Part shown: in pieces, positions 21,075-29,715 of the stretch
How the letters are laid out: the number at the start of each line of letters is the position of its first letter
Position numbering within the stretch: position 1 is the first letter of the stretch
The notes under the pieces: model-generated
The model's input: the letters and a program-made list of their open reading frames with translations, nothing else
Databases searched by the model: none
What the model was told of the DNA's origin: nothing
Source: an uncultured Acetatifactor sp.
GTDB lineage: Bacteria; Bacillota; Clostridia; Lachnospirales; Lachnospiraceae
DNA: 64,000 bases
Reading direction: 5' to 3'
NCBI GenBank assembly: GCA_948896875.1
Contig: CAQUWW010000004.1
Location: 4,001 to 68,000, forward strand
Program-made: the position numbers and the translations under genes

Positions 21075-21145
21075 ATGCGCAAAGGGCAGAGTCAAGTGCC
21101 CGAAGAAGCAGCTGCCGTGCCTGCACGAGCAGATGATTATTCATG

Positions 21146-21180
21146 ACAATAGAATCCTCGCAGAGCGTGGATTCTATTGT
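21146..21180. repeat. 12-bp perfect dyad in the leader of the AI-2E family gene
   Basis: ACAATAGAATCC (21146-21157) and GGATTCTATTGT (21169-21180) are perfect reverse complements with an 11-base loop. No T run follows, so it is not a simple terminator. Its ATAGAATC/GATTCTAT core recurs in the large palindrome at 24757-24846, suggesting a small repeat family. Confidence 0.6.
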
Positions 21181-21228
21181 ACGGGGATTTGACGAGCGAA
21201 GCGAACCCGGAACCCGAGGTATATAAAC

Positions 21229-22551
21229 ATGGAGAAAAAGGAAATGCAGCAGGTTGCAGAAGTGGAAAAAAAGACTGAAAGGATATGGAAAAGGAAGCAC
21301 TGGCATCCGGTTCTATCAGGATTTCTGATTCTGGCGATGGCGATTTCCTTTTTCTTTTTATTGTTCCGGTTTGAAGATTTATGTGCAAAGGCAGGTGTCT
21401 TAACTTCTATTCTGATGCCATTTATTTATGGTGGTGTGATGGCATACATGCTGAGAATGCCATGTAACTTTTTTGAAAAATACCTGGAAAAATGGCTTTC
21501 GAAAAAACTGAAAAAGAGAGCGGGAGGATTTGCCATATTGCTGAGTCTGTTCTGTGCGGGACTGGTTCTGTATCTGCTGATCAGTATGGTGGTACCTCAG
21601 TTGGCGGCCAGCATTGCATCCATAGTCACACAATTGCCGGGGGCGGCTGAAAGGGCATCAAAGTGGACAGAGGAATTGCTGGCGGATAATCCGGTGATGG
21701 AAAATTATCTGCAGACAGCCATGGAAGCAATCAATGAGAAGATTGAGGCCTGGGCAAGCAAAGACCTTCTTCCTGTGCTGATGAGTATGGTAGGAGGATT
21801 CGCCGGTACAGTTTCCACAGTTGTCACTTTTTTATTCAATATCTGTATCGGAATGGTGGTATGTATTTATGTGCTTGGCTCGAGGAAGCTTTTTGCCAGA
21901 CAGGCCAAGGCTGTGGTCTACAGCATTTTCAAACCCAGGTGGGCGGATGCGATATTGAATGAAGTGAATTACGCGGATAAAATGTTTGTCGGCTTTTTCA
22001 GCGGGAAAATATTGGACAGCGCAATCATCGGCCTTATCTGTTACATAGTTTCTCTGATTTTAGGATTTCCCAATGCGATGCTGATCAGTGTCATTGTGGG
22101 GATCACCAATATCATCCCCTATTTTGGTCCCTGGATTGGAGCAGTTCCGTCGGCTCTGCTGATTTTGATTGTGGATCCCATAAAATGCATCTGGTTTTTG
22201 GTGTTTATAATCGTTCTGCAGCAGTTTGACGGCAATATTCTGGGTCCCCGCCTTCTGGCCAACAGCACAGGCCTGTCCGGTTTTTGGGTTCTTTTTTCTA
22301 TCACGGTGTTCGGCGGGGTATTTGGATTTGTAGGTATTTTAGTGGGTGTGCCGGTATTTGCCGTTATTTATGACCTGCTTCGGAAGCTGGTGGTGATGGG
22401 GCTTAGAAGAAATCATAAGCTGGAATTGCTGGGAGCCGGTGAGAAGGAAGAAAAACGGCAAGGCAGCCCGCAGGAGGAGCAACAAGGAGATCAACAGGAG
22501 CAGCAAGGCAACATGCGGGAAGGGCAGCAGGGCAAAAGTACAGATGTCTGA
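21229..22551 (+). CDS. AI-2E family transporter
   Basis: Integral membrane protein of 440 residues in the PerM/YdiK/TqsA superfamily. Members export various small solutes or act as ion antiporters, and despite the name a role in AI-2 export is shown only for some. Hydrophobic segments lie near residues 22-42 and 55-72, 100-125, then 195-215, and a cluster from about 260 to 380 containing GITNIIPYFGPWIGAVPS, the family's most conserved region. The C-terminal tail (about 400-440) is a hydrophilic Gln/Glu-rich extension (EEQQGDQQEQQ), probably disordered. The start is preceded by CCGAGG. The gene has its own promoter and a structured leader. Confidence 0.9.
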   Translation: MEKKEMQQVAEVEKKTERIWKRKHWHPVLSGFLILAMAISFFFLLFRFEDLCAKAGVLTSILMPFIYGGVMAYMLRMPCNFFEKYLEKWLSKKLKKRAGGFAILLSLFCAGLVLYLLISMVVPQLAASIASIVTQLPGAAERASKWTEELLADNPVMENYLQTAMEAINEKIEAWASKDLLPVLMSMVGGFAGTVSTVVTFLFNICIGMVVCIYVLGSRKLFARQAKAVVYSIFKPRWADAILNEVNYADKMFVGFFSGKILDSAIIGLICYIVSLILGFPNAMLISVIVGITNIIPYFGPWIGAVPSALLILIVDPIKCIWFLVFIIVLQQFDGNILGPRLLANSTGLSGFWVLFSITVFGGVFGFVGILVGVPVFAVIYDLLRKLVVMGLRRNHKLELLGAGEKEEKRQGSPQEEQQGDQQEQQGNMREGQQGKSTDV

Positions 22552-22615
22552 CATAGAATTCAAAGGTTTCAGAAGCAGGGTTCTGTGAATCCGAAAGGGC
22601 AGTCCGGGAGGAGCT

Positions 22616-23470
22616 ATGGAACAGAATATTTTAAAAAAGTTTGCGGCGCTGGATGCCGACGTCATTTGCCAATGCAAAACGATAACGCAGCCTCTGGGCT
22701 TTACCCCTTATTTTCACAATCATGACGGATGTGAGATATTGCTGATTCTGGGAGGTGTTCTGGATTTTTATACGGAATTCGGAGGAGCAAGACTGGAACG
22801 GGGCGACCTGGTTTGCATCAATGAATATGAATTCCATCGTGCGGATGTGGTGACGAAGGGACAATATGACCGTATCGTAATCAATGTCAGACATAATTAT
22901 CTTGCCCGGATTTCCACATCCAGAACAGATTTTACCGCATGTTTTCAGCAGAATCCACAGAATTCGATAAAAATGACACATTTGTCAGAAGAAAAAATCG
23001 CAGAGTTAAGCGGATATGCACAGGCGTTGCAGGAAAGCCTGACACAGGAGAAAATAGGAGATGAGCTTGTGTCCGATGCCTTGTTGAAACTGATTCTGGT
23101 GATGATTGTACGGCAGTTTCTGAAGCAGGAGATGTCGGAGAAAACGAATATTGTGCCATGGCTGGTAACAGAAACATTTAATTATATCGAGGATCATCTG
23201 TCAGAGGAAATTACTCTGAAGAAGCTGGAAGAGCATGTCCATCATAACGGTACCTATATAAGCAGGTGCTTTAAACAGATTACGGGCATTACACTTCAAC
23301 AGTTTATTATAGCAAAGAAGATTACGCTGTCCTGCAGATTACTTCGGGAGGGCCATGCGCCCTGTGATGTATGCTACATGACAGGGTTTAATAATTATTC
23401 TAATTATTCCAGAACATTCTCAAAGCAAATGGGAATCTCTCCTAAAAAATACCAGATGATTAACAGGTAA
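22616..23470 (+). CDS. AraC family transcriptional regulator
   Basis: 284-residue one-component regulator. The N-terminal half is a cupin-type sugar-sensing domain (FHNHDGCEILLILGG near 35-50, LERGDLVCINEYEFHRA). The C-terminal 100 residues carry the two helix-turn-helix units of the AraC/XylS family, ending with GFNNYSNYSRTFSKQMGISPKKY. GGAGGAGC precedes the ATG. It lies just upstream of three oxidoreductase genes in the same direction and is the obvious candidate to control them in response to their sugar substrate; the ligand is unknown. Confidence 0.92.
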   Translation: MEQNILKKFAALDADVICQCKTITQPLGFTPYFHNHDGCEILLILGGVLDFYTEFGGARLERGDLVCINEYEFHRADVVTKGQYDRIVINVRHNYLARISTSRTDFTACFQQNPQNSIKMTHLSEEKIAELSGYAQALQESLTQEKIGDELVSDALLKLILVMIVRQFLKQEMSEKTNIVPWLVTETFNYIEDHLSEEITLKKLEEHVHHNGTYISRCFKQITGITLQQFIIAKKITLSCRLLREGHAPCDVCYMTGFNNYSNYSRTFSKQMGISPKKYQMINR

Positions 23471-23666
23471 AAATCGCATTTCGCAAAGAAATTAGTCGTA
23501 TTTGGTGTATTTGACATCAGAAAAAGGGTGGTAGAATGAGAATATCAGGATACCGCTTTTTATTATGCACAGGCCCGTAGTGGAAAGTTTGTCGCTGGTG
23601 TGGTATGCGGGCCGAGCGGCGGGTAGTGGAGAGGGAAGCGGGGAAATGGAGGGAAGGACAGAGGAT

Positions 23667-24749
23667 ATGGAACAGAAAAAAGACGGAATGAACTACGCAC
23701 CAAAGGGAAGGCCGGCTCCGGTTGTTGCTCCGGGAGAATTCTGCATAGCGGCGATTGCACTGGATCACGGACACATTTACGGGATGTGCAACGGACTTAC
23801 GGAGGCGGGTGCGAAGGTAAAATGGGTTTATGATCCGGATGAGAAGAAAGTGGAAAACTTTATCAAGGCTTTTCCGGAAGCAAAGGCGGCGGCCAGCGAA
23901 GAGGAAATATTGAAGGACCCGGAAGTGAAGCTGGTATGCGGTGCGGCAGTGACCAGCAAACGTTGCGAGCTGGGACTGCGCGTCATGGCGGCAGGCAAGG
24001 ACTATTTCACAGATAAGGCGCCGCTGACTACCCTGGAGCAGCTGGAAGCGGCAAAGGAAATGGTAAAGCGCACCGGAAGGAAATACATGGTGTACTACAG
24101 TGAACGGATTCATGTGGAAGCAGCTGTTTTTGCAGGACAGCTGGTTGAGGAAGGCGCTATCGGAACCCCCATTCATGTGGACGGATTCGGACCTCACAGA
24201 GTAGGGAATCCGAAGAACAGACCGGATTGGTTCTTTGAAAAAGAGAAGTACGGCGGCATTTTATGTGATATCGGCAGCCACCAGATCGAACAGTTTTTGT
24301 TCTATTGCGGCGTGAAAGATGCGAAGGTGCAGTACAGCCAGGTGGGAAATTATGGCCATCCGGATTATCCGGAGCTGGAGGATTTCGGAGATGCGGTGCT
24401 GGTGGGCGATAATGGGACGACGCAGCATTTCAGAGTGGACTGGTTTACGCCGGACGGGCTTTCCACCTGGGGAGACGGACGGACCTTCATTCTGGGAACC
24501 GAAGGATATATAGAGCTGAGAAAATATGTGAATGTGGGAACCGGAGACGGAAGCAGCAATCATGTATTCCTTGTGAACAGGGAGGGAGAGCAGCATTTTG
24601 AAGTATCCGGAAAGGTGGGATATCCCTATTTCGGCCAGCTGATTTTAGACTGCATTAACCGGACGGAAAATGCCATGACGCAGGAGCATGCCTTCAAGGC
24701 GGCGGAGCTGTGTGTCAGAGCGGAGCTGCAGGCGGTTAAAGTAAAATAG
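23667..24749 (+). CDS. Gfo/Idh/MocA family oxidoreductase
   Basis: Predicted NAD(P)-dependent sugar or cyclitol dehydrogenase, about 360 residues. The Rossmann segment reads IAAIALDHGHIYGMCNGL, so the usual GxGxxG is missing and replaced by a histidine-rich loop. The catalytic EKP motif appears as FTDKAPLTTLEQ. The C-terminal alpha/beta domain has the expected GGILCDIGSHQIEQFLFY segment with a likely active-site aspartate and histidine. In-frame ATGs occur at 23565, 23646, 23667 and 23688; I favour 23667, with AAGGACAGAGG just upstream. Followed by two more members of the same superfamily. Cofactor binding may be atypical. Confidence 0.85.
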   Translation: MEQKKDGMNYAPKGRPAPVVAPGEFCIAAIALDHGHIYGMCNGLTEAGAKVKWVYDPDEKKVENFIKAFPEAKAAASEEEILKDPEVKLVCGAAVTSKRCELGLRVMAAGKDYFTDKAPLTTLEQLEAAKEMVKRTGRKYMVYYSERIHVEAAVFAGQLVEEGAIGTPIHVDGFGPHRVGNPKNRPDWFFEKEKYGGILCDIGSHQIEQFLFYCGVKDAKVQYSQVGNYGHPDYPELEDFGDAVLVGDNGTTQHFRVDWFTPDGLSTWGDGRTFILGTEGYIELRKYVNVGTGDGSSNHVFLVNREGEQHFEVSGKVGYPYFGQLILDCINRTENAMTQEHAFKAAELCVRAELQAVKVK

Positions 24750-24756
24750 ACAATAA

Positions 24757-24846
24757 TATGTAATAGAATTTTGATAATAGAATCTTGTCTTAGATTCTAT
24801 AATAGAAACTGCTTCGCAATTTCTATTATCAAAGTTCTATTATATA
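24757..24846. repeat. Complex palindrome (outer 26-bp arms with two inner hairpins)
   Basis: The arms 24757-24782 and 24821-24846 pair almost perfectly (core TAATAGAA...TTCTATTA, with two G-T pairs). Inside and overlapping them lie ATAGAATC/GATTCTAT (24777-24784, 24793-24800) and ATAATAGAAA/TTTCTATTAT (24799-24808, 24820-24829), the latter extended by TGC/GCA around a TTC loop. One long hairpin and a multi-branch fold are mutually exclusive alternatives. It fills the gap between two oxidoreductase genes. It resembles a REP- or MITE-like insertion or an intercistronic processing site. Confidence 0.7.
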
Positions 24847-24886
24847 AAGAAAAAAAGAATGGGTAATTAGAAGGAGACAGTTTTCA

Positions 24887-26050
24887 ATGATAAATGTGGC
24901 AATTGTAGGAACCGGAAATATTGCAAACGCCCATGTGGGAGGCCTGCTGACCTTTCCGGAGAGATGTAAGATAGTGGCTTTGTGTGACATCTATCCTGAG
25001 AAGGCGCAGGCGATGAAGGAAAAATACCAGCTGGACTGTGAAATATTTGCAGACCACCAGGTTATGCTGGACTCGAATTTAAAAATTGACCTGGTACATG
25101 TGTGTACACCGCCCTATGTGCACTGCGAAATCGCGGTAAACAGCATGAACGCAGGATGCAATGTGGTGGTGGAGAAGCCTATGGCCACCTGCCTGGCAGA
25201 GTGTGACCAGATGCTGGAGGCGGAGAAGCGAAACGGTGTGACCATGGCCTGTATCGCCCAGAATCGCTTCCGGAATTCCATTTACAGGTTGAAGAAGACG
25301 GTGGACAGTAACCTTGCGGGAAAAATCTGTCTGGCAAATGTGCAGTCCGCCTGGTGGCGGGGGCATTGCTATTATGACCTCTGGTGGCGGGGAACCTGGG
25401 AGAAGGAAGGCGGCGGTCCAACTCTGAATCATGCGGTTCATCACATTGATATGCTGAACTGGCTGGAAGGAAGAATGCCGGAGTCCGTTATGGCCATGCT
25501 GACCAATGTGATGCATGACAATGCGGAGGTGGAGGATCTGTCTCTGGCCTGCCTGCGTTACGCGGACGGCAGCCTGGCCCAGATTACCAGCTCTGTGGTC
25601 CATCACGGGGAGGAGCAGGGCATCGTACTGCAGTGCGCCGACGCCAAAATATCCGCACCCTGGGAAGTGAAGGCGGAGGTCACCCAGGCCAACGGATTTC
25701 CGAAGCAGGAAGGAAACGAAGCGCTTAAGAAAAAGCTGGAGGAATTCTGGGAACAGATTCCGCCCCTGGCCCACGAGGGCCACACCGGAGAAATCGAGGA
25801 TGTGTTGAATGCTTTGGAAAAAGGCGGAAGACCTCTGATTACCGGCGAGGACGGAAGGAGAACCGTGGAGGTAATAACCGCCATTTATAAGGCGGGCTTC
25901 ACCGGGCAGCAGGTAACACTTCCCATAGAAAGCGGGGATGAGTATTATACTTTTGAAGGCGTACTGAAAAATGCCATTCATTTTTATGAGAAAACAGCTT
26001 CTGTGGAGAACTTTGCGGAAGAAAGAATTACGGTGGGAAATTATAAATAA
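24887..26050 (+). CDS. Gfo/Idh/MocA family oxidoreductase
   Basis: 387-residue dehydrogenase with an intact nucleotide-binding start, NVAIVGTGNIANAHVGGL (GxGxxA type), and the EKP motif in VVVEKPMATCLAECDQM. The active-site region GGGPTLNHAVHHIDMLNWL carries the conserved histidines that usually bind the sugar hydroxyl. AAGGAGACAG precedes the ATG at 24887. It lies between two other superfamily members; such sets commonly interconvert keto and hydroxyl groups of inositols, aminosugars or uronates. The substrate cannot be told from the sequence. Confidence 0.93.
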   Translation: MINVAIVGTGNIANAHVGGLLTFPERCKIVALCDIYPEKAQAMKEKYQLDCEIFADHQVMLDSNLKIDLVHVCTPPYVHCEIAVNSMNAGCNVVVEKPMATCLAECDQMLEAEKRNGVTMACIAQNRFRNSIYRLKKTVDSNLAGKICLANVQSAWWRGHCYYDLWWRGTWEKEGGGPTLNHAVHHIDMLNWLEGRMPESVMAMLTNVMHDNAEVEDLSLACLRYADGSLAQITSSVVHHGEEQGIVLQCADAKISAPWEVKAEVTQANGFPKQEGNEALKKKLEEFWEQIPPLAHEGHTGEIEDVLNALEKGGRPLITGEDGRRTVEVITAIYKAGFTGQQVTLPIESGDEYYTFEGVLKNAIHFYEKTASVENFAEERITVGNYK

Positions 26051-26074
26051 AAGAAGGGCAGCAGGAGGACAGAC

Positions 26075-27253
26075 ATGGAGACATTGCGGTTTGGGGTAGT
26101 GGGAATAGGAAATATGGGAAGTGCTCATGCGGTACAGCTTTTTGAAGGCAGGGTAAAAGGAGCCAGACTGACGGCGGTATGCGACATAGATGAAAAGCGT
26201 CTGCAATGGGCAAAAGAACGTTTTTCCGATAAGGTTTTGCTCTATGAAAGTGACGAAGCGCTTCTTGACAGCGGAGAAGTAGATGCCGTGATGATTGCAA
26301 CACCCCACTACTTTCATCCTGTGATTGCAAGGATGGCTTTTGAAAGGAAACTGAATGTACTGACGGAAAAGCCGGCGGGGGTGGACACTGCAAGCGTGGC
26401 AGAGATGAATCGGGCGGCGGAAGAAAGCGGTGTGGTATTCGGGATTATGTTCAATCAGCGAACCAATCAGCTTTACAGAGAGCTGCATGATCTGGTACAG
26501 GAGGGCGCGCTGGGAGATATCAAGCGTTTTGTGTGGATTATCAATAACTGGTACCGGACCCAGGCTTACTATGATTCCGGTGACTGGCGGGCTACCTGGA
26601 ACGGCGAAGGCGGCGGTGTACTGCTGAACCAATGTCCCCACAACCTGGACATCTGGCAGTGGATTATGGGAATGCCTGCAAGGCTTCGAGCTTTCTGTAA
26701 TGTGGCCCATTATCATCGGATTTCCGTGGAGGATGACGCAACGATTTACGCGGAGTATGAGAATGGTGCAAGCGCCGTATTCATTACTTCCACCGGAGAA
26801 TGTCCGGGCACGAACAGAATGGAAATCAGCGGAACGCTGGGAAAGGCTGTCATTGAGAATGGTACCCTGAAGCTTTTTCTGCTGGAGAGGGACGAACGTG
26901 AAATCTGCTTTACCTCGAAGGAAGGGATGCCCAGGGCAGAGGTGAACTGCCAGACCATAGAACAGGAAGGACCGGACGGCGGCCATCTGGAGATTTTGCA
27001 GAACTTTACGGACGCCGTATTGCAGGGGAAAGAGCTGCTTGCGCCCGGAACCAGCGGAATCTGCAGCCTGGGTATCAGCAATGCGGCTTACCTGTCCGCG
27101 TGGAAGGATGAGTGGGTGTCACTTCCGGTGGATGCGGAAGAATTTGCCAGGCTTCTGGATATCCGGAGAAAAAAAGAGGAAGTAACGGATAAAAAAGTAC
27201 AAAAAGAAAAGATGACAGGAGAGTATTCCAACAGGTGGAGTGTCCGGTGGTGA
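26075..27253 (+). CDS. Gfo/Idh/MocA family oxidoreductase
   Basis: Third oxidoreductase of the cluster, 392 residues. It begins TLRFGVVGIGNMGSAHAVQL with a classic GxGxxG, has TEKPAGVDTASV as EKP motif and GGGVLLNQCPHNLDIWQW as active-site segment. It starts 24 bases after the previous gene with AGCAGGAGGACAG upstream, so the pair is co-transcribed. A lysine-rich C-terminal tail of about 30 residues (KKEEVTDKKVQKEK) extends past the usual end of the fold. Confidence 0.93.
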   Translation: METLRFGVVGIGNMGSAHAVQLFEGRVKGARLTAVCDIDEKRLQWAKERFSDKVLLYESDEALLDSGEVDAVMIATPHYFHPVIARMAFERKLNVLTEKPAGVDTASVAEMNRAAEESGVVFGIMFNQRTNQLYRELHDLVQEGALGDIKRFVWIINNWYRTQAYYDSGDWRATWNGEGGGVLLNQCPHNLDIWQWIMGMPARLRAFCNVAHYHRISVEDDATIYAEYENGASAVFITSTGECPGTNRMEISGTLGKAVIENGTLKLFLLERDEREICFTSKEGMPRAEVNCQTIEQEGPDGGHLEILQNFTDAVLQGKELLAPGTSGICSLGISNAAYLSAWKDEWVSLPVDAEEFARLLDIRRKKEEVTDKKVQKEKMTGEYSNRWSVRW

Positions 27254-27270
27254 TATGTTTTAAAAGTTTC

Positions 27271-27301
27271 TTGACTCCTACGTTACGTAATAGTATATGC
27301 T
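27271..27301 (+). promoter_or_regulatory. MerR-type promoter with 19-bp spacer and operator
   Basis: TTGACT (27271-27276) and TATGCT (27296-27301) are separated by 19 bp, the over-long spacing that MerR family activators correct by DNA distortion. The spacer contains the palindrome TACGTTACGTA (27279-27289). It lies 28 bases before the MerR-family gene, implying autoregulation. Confidence 0.75.
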
Positions 27302-27328
27302 GTGTTTACACGGGAGGAGGAAGTGACA

Positions 27329-28057
27329 ATGATGACGGTAAATGAAGTAAGCGGACTGGCCGGAGTGAGTATACGCACTCTGCAATATTATGATAAAATC
27401 GGACTGTTGAAACCGACGGGTTATACGCAGTCCGGTTATCGGCTGTATGACGATACGGCGCTGGAGACGCTGCAGCAGATTTTACTGTTTCGGGAGTTGG
27501 AATTTCCACTGAAAGAAATTAAAGAGATGATTTCCAGACCTGATTTTGACAGAAATAAAGCTTTGGAGCAGCAGATTACGCTGCTGAACATGAAAAAGGA
27601 GCATCTGGAAAATCTGATTCGTTTTGCCCGTGATATACGAAATGGAGGAGTGAGGACAATGGATTTTTCCGCATTTGACACGAAGAAGATGGATGAGTAC
27701 GCTAAGCGTGCCAGAGAGCAGTGGGGAAGCACTGCGGAGTATCAGGAATTTGAAGAGAAGTCCCAGGGCAGGACAAGGGAAGAGGAGCTGGAAACGGCGA
27801 AAGAGTTTATGCAGCTGTTCGCAGAGTTCGGGGAATTGAAACAGGAGAAACCGGCTTCGGAGAAAGCACAGAAGCAGGTGAGAAAGCTGCAGAATTATAT
27901 CACAGAGCATTTCTATACCTGTTCCGATGAGATTCTGTTCAGTCTGGGGCAGATGTACGCCGGAGGCGGAGAGTTCACGGCAAACATTGATAAGGCAGGC
28001 GGAGAAGGAACCGCGGCGTTTGTGGCGGAGGCTATCCGCATCTGCTGTGGGAAATGA
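27329..28057 (+). CDS. MerR family regulator with TipAS-like ligand domain
   Basis: Transcription factor of 242 residues from the ATG at 27329, which has GGAGGAGGAAG upstream; another in-frame ATG at 27302 lies beside the promoter and is unlikely. The winged-helix N-terminus reads TVNEVSGLAGVSIRTLQYYD with IGLLKP, followed by a coiled-coil (about 75-110). The C-terminal 120 residues (EYAKRAREQWG onward, with NYITEHFYTCSDEIL and GQMYAGGGEFTANIDK) match the TipAS antibiotic-binding domain. Such proteins sense hydrophobic drugs and activate efflux genes. The convergent neighbour is a MATE exporter, overlapping by 26 bases. Confidence 0.92.
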   Translation: MMTVNEVSGLAGVSIRTLQYYDKIGLLKPTGYTQSGYRLYDDTALETLQQILLFRELEFPLKEIKEMISRPDFDRNKALEQQITLLNMKKEHLENLIRFARDIRNGGVRTMDFSAFDTKKMDEYAKRAREQWGSTAEYQEFEEKSQGRTREEELETAKEFMQLFAEFGELKQEKPASEKAQKQVRKLQNYITEHFYTCSDEILFSLGQMYAGGGEFTANIDKAGGEGTAAFVAEAIRICCGK

Positions 28058-29411
28058 TGTGTACGATCCTGATTTTGCTGAAGAAGCAATAATATCCCAC
28101 GAAGAGCAGGCTGGTGATCACCCAGGTGAGAGGATAACTGAAAATGATGGTGTATATCTCCGGCCTTCTGGGCACAGCCAACGCAATCCACAGTACGCGG
28201 ATAAGGCATATGCCGCTGAGACAGATCAGCGTGGGAATCCAGCAGTCTCCCACACCACGCAGGGCGCCGGAGAAGATTTCCACACACAAATAGGTAGAGT
28301 AGACAGGAGCAAGGAAACGGGTAATCTGTACTCCGATGCGAAGGACTTCCGGATCTGCTGTAAAAAGGTGGAAAATACTTTCACAGCCTAATATCACCGC
28401 TGTACTGACCAACAGTGCGGCGGCAAAACTCATACAGAGACAGGTGCGGATACCTTTCCGCACCCTTTCTGTTTTACCGGCGCCATAATTCTGCCCCACA
28501 AAGGTAGTGATAGAGATACCAAAGGAGCTGATGGTCATCCAGAAGAAGGCATCCACTTTTCCGTATACGGTCCAGGCGGCCACCGTGTCCGTGCCCTGAC
28601 CGTTGATGGCAGTCTGGATAATAATATTGGACAGGCTGTACATGACGGACTGCAGGCCTGCAGGAAATCCGATTCGGATAATCCGTTTGAACATTCTATG
28701 GTCAAACCGGATTCTACGAAGCTCCAGATGATGCATATCTTTTGTCCGTACCAAAACCCACAGTACCAACAGGGCGCTCAACGCCTGAGAACAAATCGTT
28801 GCAACCGCCGCCCCGGTGACTCCCAGCCCACAGTATGCCACGAGAAGCAGGTCCAGCAGAATATTGGTAAAGCAGCTGGCAATCAGGAAATAAAGAGGGC
28901 GCCTGGAATCCCCCACAGCCCGCAGGATACCGGAGCCTACGTTGTAGATCAGATTCCCGATGATCCCCGCAAAATAGATGCGGATATAGAGTATCGCCAG
29001 GTCCAGCACATCAGCCGGTGTATCCATGGCAGTCAGGATAGCAGGTGCGGCCACGATGCCGCCAACCATCATTACCAGTCCGCCCACAATGCTGAAAGCA
29101 ATGGCTGTATGTACCGCATAATCCACCATCTCGGCTCTCTTAGCGCCGTAATATTGGGAGATAATGACAGTGGCACCGCTGGCCAGTCCTACGAAAAAGC
29201 CTACCAGCAGGTTGATGACCGTTCCGGTCCCTCCCCCTACCGCAGACAGAGCTTCCTTTCCTACAAAGCGGCCCACGATCACCGCATCAGCCGCATTATA
29301 GAGCTGCTGAAACAGTGTCCCGAAGAGAATGGGAAAGAAAAACAGGAGCAGCTGTTTCCAGATGACTCCCTCTGTAATCTGATTTTCTTTTGTCTGGTCT
29401 GCGTTACCCAT
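28032..29411 (-). CDS. MATE family efflux transporter
   Basis: 459-residue membrane protein with about 12 transmembrane segments in two pseudo-symmetric halves. The N-terminus (QLLLFFFPILFGTLFQQLYNAADAVIVGRFVG) is typical of the DinF/NorM-like group found in Clostridia. Likely a cation-coupled exporter of drugs or metabolites. Its own promoter is visible at 29498-29526 on the minus strand. The 3' end overlaps the convergent MerR regulator gene by 26 bases, so the two transcripts are antisense at their ends. Confidence 0.94.
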   Translation of the reverse strand: MGNADQTKENQITEGVIWKQLLLFFFPILFGTLFQQLYNAADAVIVGRFVGKEALSAVGGGTGTVINLLVGFFVGLASGATVIISQYYGAKRAEMVDYAVHTAIAFSIVGGLVMMVGGIVAAPAILTAMDTPADVLDLAILYIRIYFAGIIGNLIYNVGSGILRAVGDSRRPLYFLIASCFTNILLDLLLVAYCGLGVTGAAVATICSQALSALLVLWVLVRTKDMHHLELRRIRFDHRMFKRIIRIGFPAGLQSVMYSLSNIIIQTAINGQGTDTVAAWTVYGKVDAFFWMTISSFGISITTFVGQNYGAGKTERVRKGIRTCLCMSFAAALLVSTAVILGCESIFHLFTADPEVLRIGVQITRFLAPVYSTYLCVEIFSGALRGVGDCWIPTLICLSGICLIRVLWIALAVPRRPEIYTIIFSYPLTWVITSLLFVGYYCFFSKIRIVHIISHSRCG

Positions 29412-29497
29412 TTTATCTGTAAACCGCCCTTCTTACCGTGAAAGTCCTGTAACTTACTTGCGGAAATCGCGCAATCCTATCAGTAGTGATATTTCCG

Positions 29498-29526
29498 ATT
29501 GTAGCACTGTTGAGGGAAGTTTTCAA
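29498..29526 (-). promoter_or_regulatory. Promoter of the MATE gene
   Basis: Read on the minus strand: TTGAAA (29526-29521), a 17-bp spacer and TACAAT (29503-29498). It is positioned 87 bases before the MATE start. Confidence 0.7.
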
Positions 29527-29604
29527 TATAAATGAAAAATTCATAGATTCTACTGTTTAGAGAAAAGGACTGAGCCTACCTGACCCAGTCCCTTTGATTT
29601 TTAA

Positions 29605-29715
29605 CTCCCACTTATGCTGGTAGGGTACACCGCTTTTTTAGCTCCCACTTATGCTGGTAGGGTACACCGCTTTTTCAGCTCCCACTTATATTGGTAGGGT
29701 ACACCGCTTTTCGGC
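29605..29715. repeat. Three tandem copies of a 37-bp repeat
   Basis: Units start at 29605, 29642 and 29679, exactly 37 bp apart. Each begins CTCCCACTTAT, continues with GGTAGGGTACACCGC and ends in a T5-T6 run. Copies one and two are nearly identical; copy three differs by two bases (ATATTGG for ATGCTGG) and a shorter T run. There is no spacer variation, so this is a tandem repeat and not a CRISPR array. It lies in the gap between the divergent MATE promoter and the metallo-hydrolase promoter; no open frame runs through it. Confidence 0.9.

Noticed and set aside
25079..26986. Long minus-strand open frame (635 codons) opposite the oxidoreductase genes
   Set aside because: Composition is His/Arg/Leu-rich and unlike any family; it is the shadow of two strongly recognised plus-strand genes with good ribosome sites.
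29605..29715. CRISPR array
   Set aside because: Repeats are directly abutting with no unique spacers, and no cas genes are near.
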